Shown: one piece after another, positions 60,601 through 64,000 of the stretch
Numbering within the stretch: position 1 is the stretch's first letter
Layout: each line of letters starts with the position of its first letter
NCBI GenBank assembly: GCA_025024175.1
Contig: QCXZ01000064.1
Span: forward strand, 5,952,001 to 6,016,000
Length of the DNA stretch: 64,000 nt
Source of the DNA: Rhyzopertha dominica
Lineage: Eukaryota; Arthropoda; Insecta; Coleoptera; Bostrichidae
Direction of reading: 5' to 3'
Made by a program: the position numbers and the translations under genes
Notes under the pieces: generated by a model
The model's database searches: none
The model's input: only the letters and a program-made list of their open reading frames with translations
Told to the model about the DNA's origin: nothing

Positions 60601-63141
60601 ATCGATCAGAAAGTTTGAATTTTTTTTGTTCATTTTTAATACCTGCCAAGTCAAATATTTCCTTATAACAGGTCCAAGCTGTCTTAATAAAGGAAGCGAT
60701 GGAACGTCATAAACGCATACTCGAAAGATTAAAAACGGAAGCCAGTTTCGTCACATTGGACGGAAAAATAAAAGCGTGTCTGGCCCTGGACAAGGCGCAA
60801 CCAAAAGAGGCCCTGGAACATCTCGAAGCCATGTTGAAATTAAAGGTTGAGCCTTTAACACTGAAGAAGCATCCACATGTAGTGGATACAGTACGGAGGT
60901 AAGTTTAAAGCAATATGATCAGGTGAAACACTGTCCTCGTAGAATGGGGTCGTCCCACAATTTTTTTTATTTTACATTTAAAATGTACATAAAAATTTAA
61001 GCACAAAGACATTTTTTTGTGATTTTTTCCGGTTCTTGTTTACCGAGAAAAAAAAAATGGATTTTCAATATCCGTTTCAAATACCTCGATATTCCGCCAC
61101 GGAGATGACGTAAAAGGTTCTCAAGGTGACGAAAGCGAGAAACACCAATAATAGCCAGCGCTCTAGCGGCATTGCAAGTAATATTTGTTTACATTTTTGA
61201 GCTGACTCGTGTTGCCAATGTGGGCAAATTTTCGCGATACCGTGAGGAAAGTACTCGTAAACTGGCATTGTGACATTGATACCTAGGTCAACTTAAGGCG
61301 TATTTGTGAAAATAATTTAAATCATCCTTCAGCCAGTTTATTCTATAATGAACCAGTTCAATATAATAAATGCATTCACTGGCCTTTTGCTGAAATACGA
61401 AAGCACTTTAACCATCGATCCTGCTAGAGAACTAATGTTTTTATTATGACGAATTAAACGATGCTTGAAGCTTGATAATGTTGTTTGTATACTTTCGTGT
61501 GACAACGATATGATAAATTTTGGAACTGTCAGGACGTCTCTGGCCGTCGTTAGGAAGAAAACGGTAAAGTACCGCTGACAACATCACACGTTCGCACGTG
61601 CTGCATGTGTCACATGTGTAACGAATAACCCTAACAACCCTAGCCTTGCGTTTTTGTTTACATAGTTTGGTCAAACTTTCGAGTTTCGTATTTGTCGGAT
61701 TAAGTGGTGGAGCAAGATATTGTCGAAGTATTTGGGTAATCTGTTGTTTTTTTTATGTCAGAATGGCTTACGTTAAGAAGTGTTTTGTTCTGTGTTGTAA
61801 GAATACTACTGCTGATGAACAGTTAGAGGTTATTCCTATTTTTACATTATAATATTGACGTTGACGGTTATACTTATACCTTCGCCCGTCTCTCTCACTC
61901 CTATTGCATTATTTGTATTTCTCTTCTCTGGCTATTTATAAAACTGACAACAGTGAGCACCTTGTTACCTAGGGAGCTGTAACAGTGCACATGACGGAAA
62001 TTAGGAACCTTTTGCGTAGTTGTTGACGGATTTAAGAAAATGTTTGAAACAGAGTATTTTTTCTACCGCCGTTTGTTACGAGTTGAATTAATCTAAAAGC
62101 AAAATAGATGCGTAGCACTAGTATTCAAGACGGAAGCAATAAAAGGCATAGGTTAAAACTATCAAATTTTAATGTGCGGGACGACCCTATTCCACACATA
62201 TAAGTTAGTTTTTTTCGATGACCAGTATAGGGATCTCGAAAACTAGCAGAGCTAGAAGAAAGGTTAAGAGAAGAAAGATTCGCCATTTTGTTAACCTAAC
62301 TCAATGCACGTTTTGGGTAAAATTATCTACAACTGCTGTATTTACATTTTTTTTGTAACATCAAAAATAAACGAGATAAAATAATTTAAAGAAATATTCA
62401 AAATTTAGTTTTTTCTAAGTATTTATAAGAATTTAAAGAATTTTTTAAAATACGTTCCAAAATTTTTATGGCATAATTTTAGAATAATTAAGGTGAAATG
62501 TCAGAATTTTCTCTAAATTCTCATTATAATTGGACATTGACTGTATTTTATTTAACATTCTTGTCAGATGAAGTGTTGTAGAAGTGCAGTGGTGCATTTT
62601 TTTTAAATAAAACTTTGTCATAAGGTTACGGCGATACATCGGAAATGTTAAAGAATGGAACATGACCCCAGAAGACCTAGAGAACTTCAAAAGCGTAGCG
62701 GAAAAAATTAGAAGCAAAGCCCAAGAGCAGTTTTCGAAATTCGAGGTAATCTGATTGTGGGTAATTGTTTTTGGTCTTTCTTAACAACTTTGTCCTGTAG
62801 AAATGTTTTCCCGTCGCAAATCCTGCAGATTTCTGGGATGAATACAACCAACAGGTGAAGGAATTCGCCAAACAATGCACAAATTTAACGGAACAGGAGA
62901 TATTCAGTTTGCGTTTTGAACCAAGTAAGATTTCTCAAATACTATTTTTTTTCATTATTTACATAGCCATGATTTTTTAATTTGCTTGACATTGTCATGG
63001 CTAAGTTGATAACATGACAATACGACATTTGTTTTTTGAATTGATTTGGGAATTTTTGTATTAGATTCACAAAAGGCCTTCCTAGATCTGTATGAACAGC
63101 AGGAACAGAGATCTGAGCAGGAATCCAACAAAAATGCATAA
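57656..63141 (+). CDS. JASPer: PWWP-domain chromatin protein (LEDGF/JASPer type)
   Basis: Eleven phase-matched exons: 57656-57733, 57790-57860, 58045-58204, 58254-58401, 59961-60136, 60191-60227, 60286-60539, 60672-60898, 62625-62745, 62801-62924 and 63065-63141. They give 490 residues. The N-terminal PWWP domain (about 5-75; GDKVFAKVKGYPAWPAKV) binds nucleosomes with methylated H3K36. A Ser/Lys-rich linker follows. An integrase-binding-domain-like helical bundle lies at about 305-410 (VTLDGKIKACLALDKAQPKE, HPHVVDTVRRLRRYIGNV). Vertebrate LEDGF/p75 and HRP2 share this layout. In Drosophila the matching protein JASPer anchors JIL-1 kinase to active chromatin. The exon 5 acceptor is a TAGCAG tandem, so one residue may be optional. 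Intron 8 carries the full-length THAP-bearing transposon. A short intron seems to lie just after the stop. Confidence 0.9.
58402..59957. other. JASPer intron 4, with a CT-rich microsatellite
   Basis: AT-rich intron without coding frames. It includes a 17-base A run at about 58868-58884 and the CT-rich tract described separately. Confidence 0.5.
59244..59270 (+). repeat. CT-rich microsatellite
   Basis: Two CT-repeat runs joined by TTTGTTT. It is a simple repeat within an intron and is probably length-variable. Confidence 0.7.
60942..62192 (+). mobile_element. non-autonomous THAP-bearing DNA transposon, copy C (both ends)
   Basis: 1.25 kb, in the opposite orientation to copies A and B, inside JASPer intron 8. 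Its termini GAATGGGGTCGTCCCACA and GTGCGGGACGACCCTATTC are imperfect inverted repeats. On the plus strand at 61763 a frame begins [20 protein letters not shown], with the C-x2/4-C spacing and NTT that open a THAP zinc finger, then stops after 29 codons. On the minus strand a 63-codon frame (61268-61077, MPVYEYFPHGIAKICPHW) is preserved relative to copy A. No transposase is present. Only the two ends and these two short frames are recognisable. Confidence 0.7.
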
Positions 63142-63590
63142 GGTAGGTAGTCAAATGTGTTCTGTGGATTTAGAAGCGAATAATTTTTATTTGCAGACTG
63201 CTGGTGGATTTAAAAAACGACTGGTAGCATAAGCTTACTTTCCGTATCTTTTGTTCATTGTGTAAGAATTCGTTTGAATACATAGCATTTAAGTAAATTG
63301 ATTGATATGTCTGAGTACCACATTTTCCCCCATAAGATCCTAATTTAACATTCTTCACACATAAATGCCTTATAACAGCAATTTTTATTATTGGGACTCA
63401 TATTCTACTGATGCAATAATGAAATCCAATACCTCATAATTATATGGTTACCTGTAATTTTTTTTATTACCCTACTAAAAAAGCTATTAGTAAAAATTGC
63501 TGATTAACACAAAGTTTTATAGCCATGTTTTACTATGGATATATAAATGTGTGCATCTTTTACGATTGGAAATGAAAAAACTTGTGTAAT

Positions 63591-63787
63591 ATGGGATACA
63601 TCAGTAAGTAAAAATACTTTTTCCACAAACTTTGAGCTCGCATAAGCAACATTGTAGGAGAGTCTGCAGAGGACTTTGTTAAAGTTTTCCTAGAGGAAGG
63701 AGATAAAGTAACTTGTGATCAAACCAGTAAGCAGTACAATGGAAGCGCAATTGTACCTCCATTTTACGATAGGAAGAAGTTTAAAAG
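63591..63787 (+). CDS. 5' part of an unrecognised gene, possibly mpaB-like oxygenase
   Basis: ATG at 63591 opens MGYI and is spliced (donor after 63603, acceptor before 63658) to a 130-bp exon ending at 63787 with a GTAGG donor. The joined frame reads MGYIRESAEDFVKVFLEEGD and continues to SAIVPPFYDRKKFKR. The PPFYD...FKRG-type ending resembles the N-terminus of insect proteins annotated as ER-bound oxygenase mpaB-like, but this rests on memory of the motif alone. The rest lies beyond the window; no further exon was found up to 64000. It starts 450 bp after the JASPer stop, on the same strand. Confidence 0.45.
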
Positions 63788-64000
63788 GTAGGAAATATAA
63801 ATTTTTTGCTTATTTGAAGCTTAAAGCAGCAGGTTCTTGAAAAAACTGTTTAAAGCTTTATTAACATCACTAAAAAGATGGAAAATATAGGTGGTTTCTT
63901 TACTTATTTTAGGAGAGCATAAAAATCTACAAATTTTGTTGTAGCATACTGTGGAAGTAATTCAGCAAAAATTATGACATCTATAATTCTTGTGGTCATA

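Noticed and set aside
1..64000. CRISPR arrays, bacterial operons, defence islands or integrated virus genes
   Set aside because: Nothing with regular spacers, prokaryotic ribosome-binding sites or viral structural genes was seen. The only reverse transcriptases belong to copia and jockey-like elements.

Overview
This window is nuclear DNA from an insect. It is AT-rich, has split genes with GT-AG introns, and is full of DNA transposons, retrotransposon pieces and palindromic repeats. The gene set (PIAS, GCP4, USE1, focadhesin, C1orf43/NICE-3, KRI1, SREK1, ornithine decarboxylase antizyme, a PWWP/IBD protein like fly JASPer) is typical of arthropods. The order of insect cannot be fixed from sequence alone. 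Gene models were built by reading frames by eye and joining exons at phase-compatible GT-AG sites, so coding ends are usually firm and UTRs are not.

Layout. 1-860: last exon of an unrecognised plus-strand gene. 982-5499: a Ty1/copia retrotransposon with identical 204-bp LTRs, a 5-bp target duplication and one in-frame stop in integrase. 6690-22850 (minus): the SUMO ligase PIAS in eight coding exons, its introns filled with a jockey-like reverse-transcriptase fragment, two copies of a non-autonomous THAP-bearing transposon, a mariner and a simple interspersed repeat. 23543-28809 (plus): gamma-tubulin complex component 4. 28941-31975 (minus): SNARE USE1. 32381-38740 (plus): focadhesin-like gene, whose largest intron holds a ~1.04-kb near-complete palindrome and a second inverted repeat. 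40132-41063 (minus): C1orf43/NICE-3. 41627-44787 (plus): KRI1. 45983-47058: a hAT-type non-autonomous element with perfect 8-bp target duplication. 47281-49181 (minus): splicing regulator SREK1. 50763-56089 (minus): ODC antizyme with its TCC-TGA +1 frameshift site. 57656-63141 (plus): PWWP/IBD chromatin protein. 63591 onward (plus): 5' end of another gene.

The genes are unrelated housekeeping functions: SUMOylation, microtubule nucleation, ER-Golgi transport, ribosome assembly, splicing, polyamine control and chromatin. They often sit in divergent pairs sharing short upstream regions (PIAS/GCP4 692 bp, USE1/focadhesin 405 bp, C1orf43/KRI1 563 bp) and convergent pairs (GCP4/USE1 only 131 bp apart). 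I see no operon, no CRISPR array and no bacterial-type system. The most unusual structures are the nested palindromes in the focadhesin intron, the near-perfect 96-bp-arm palindrome at 45116-45348, and the three-copy THAP-bearing element.
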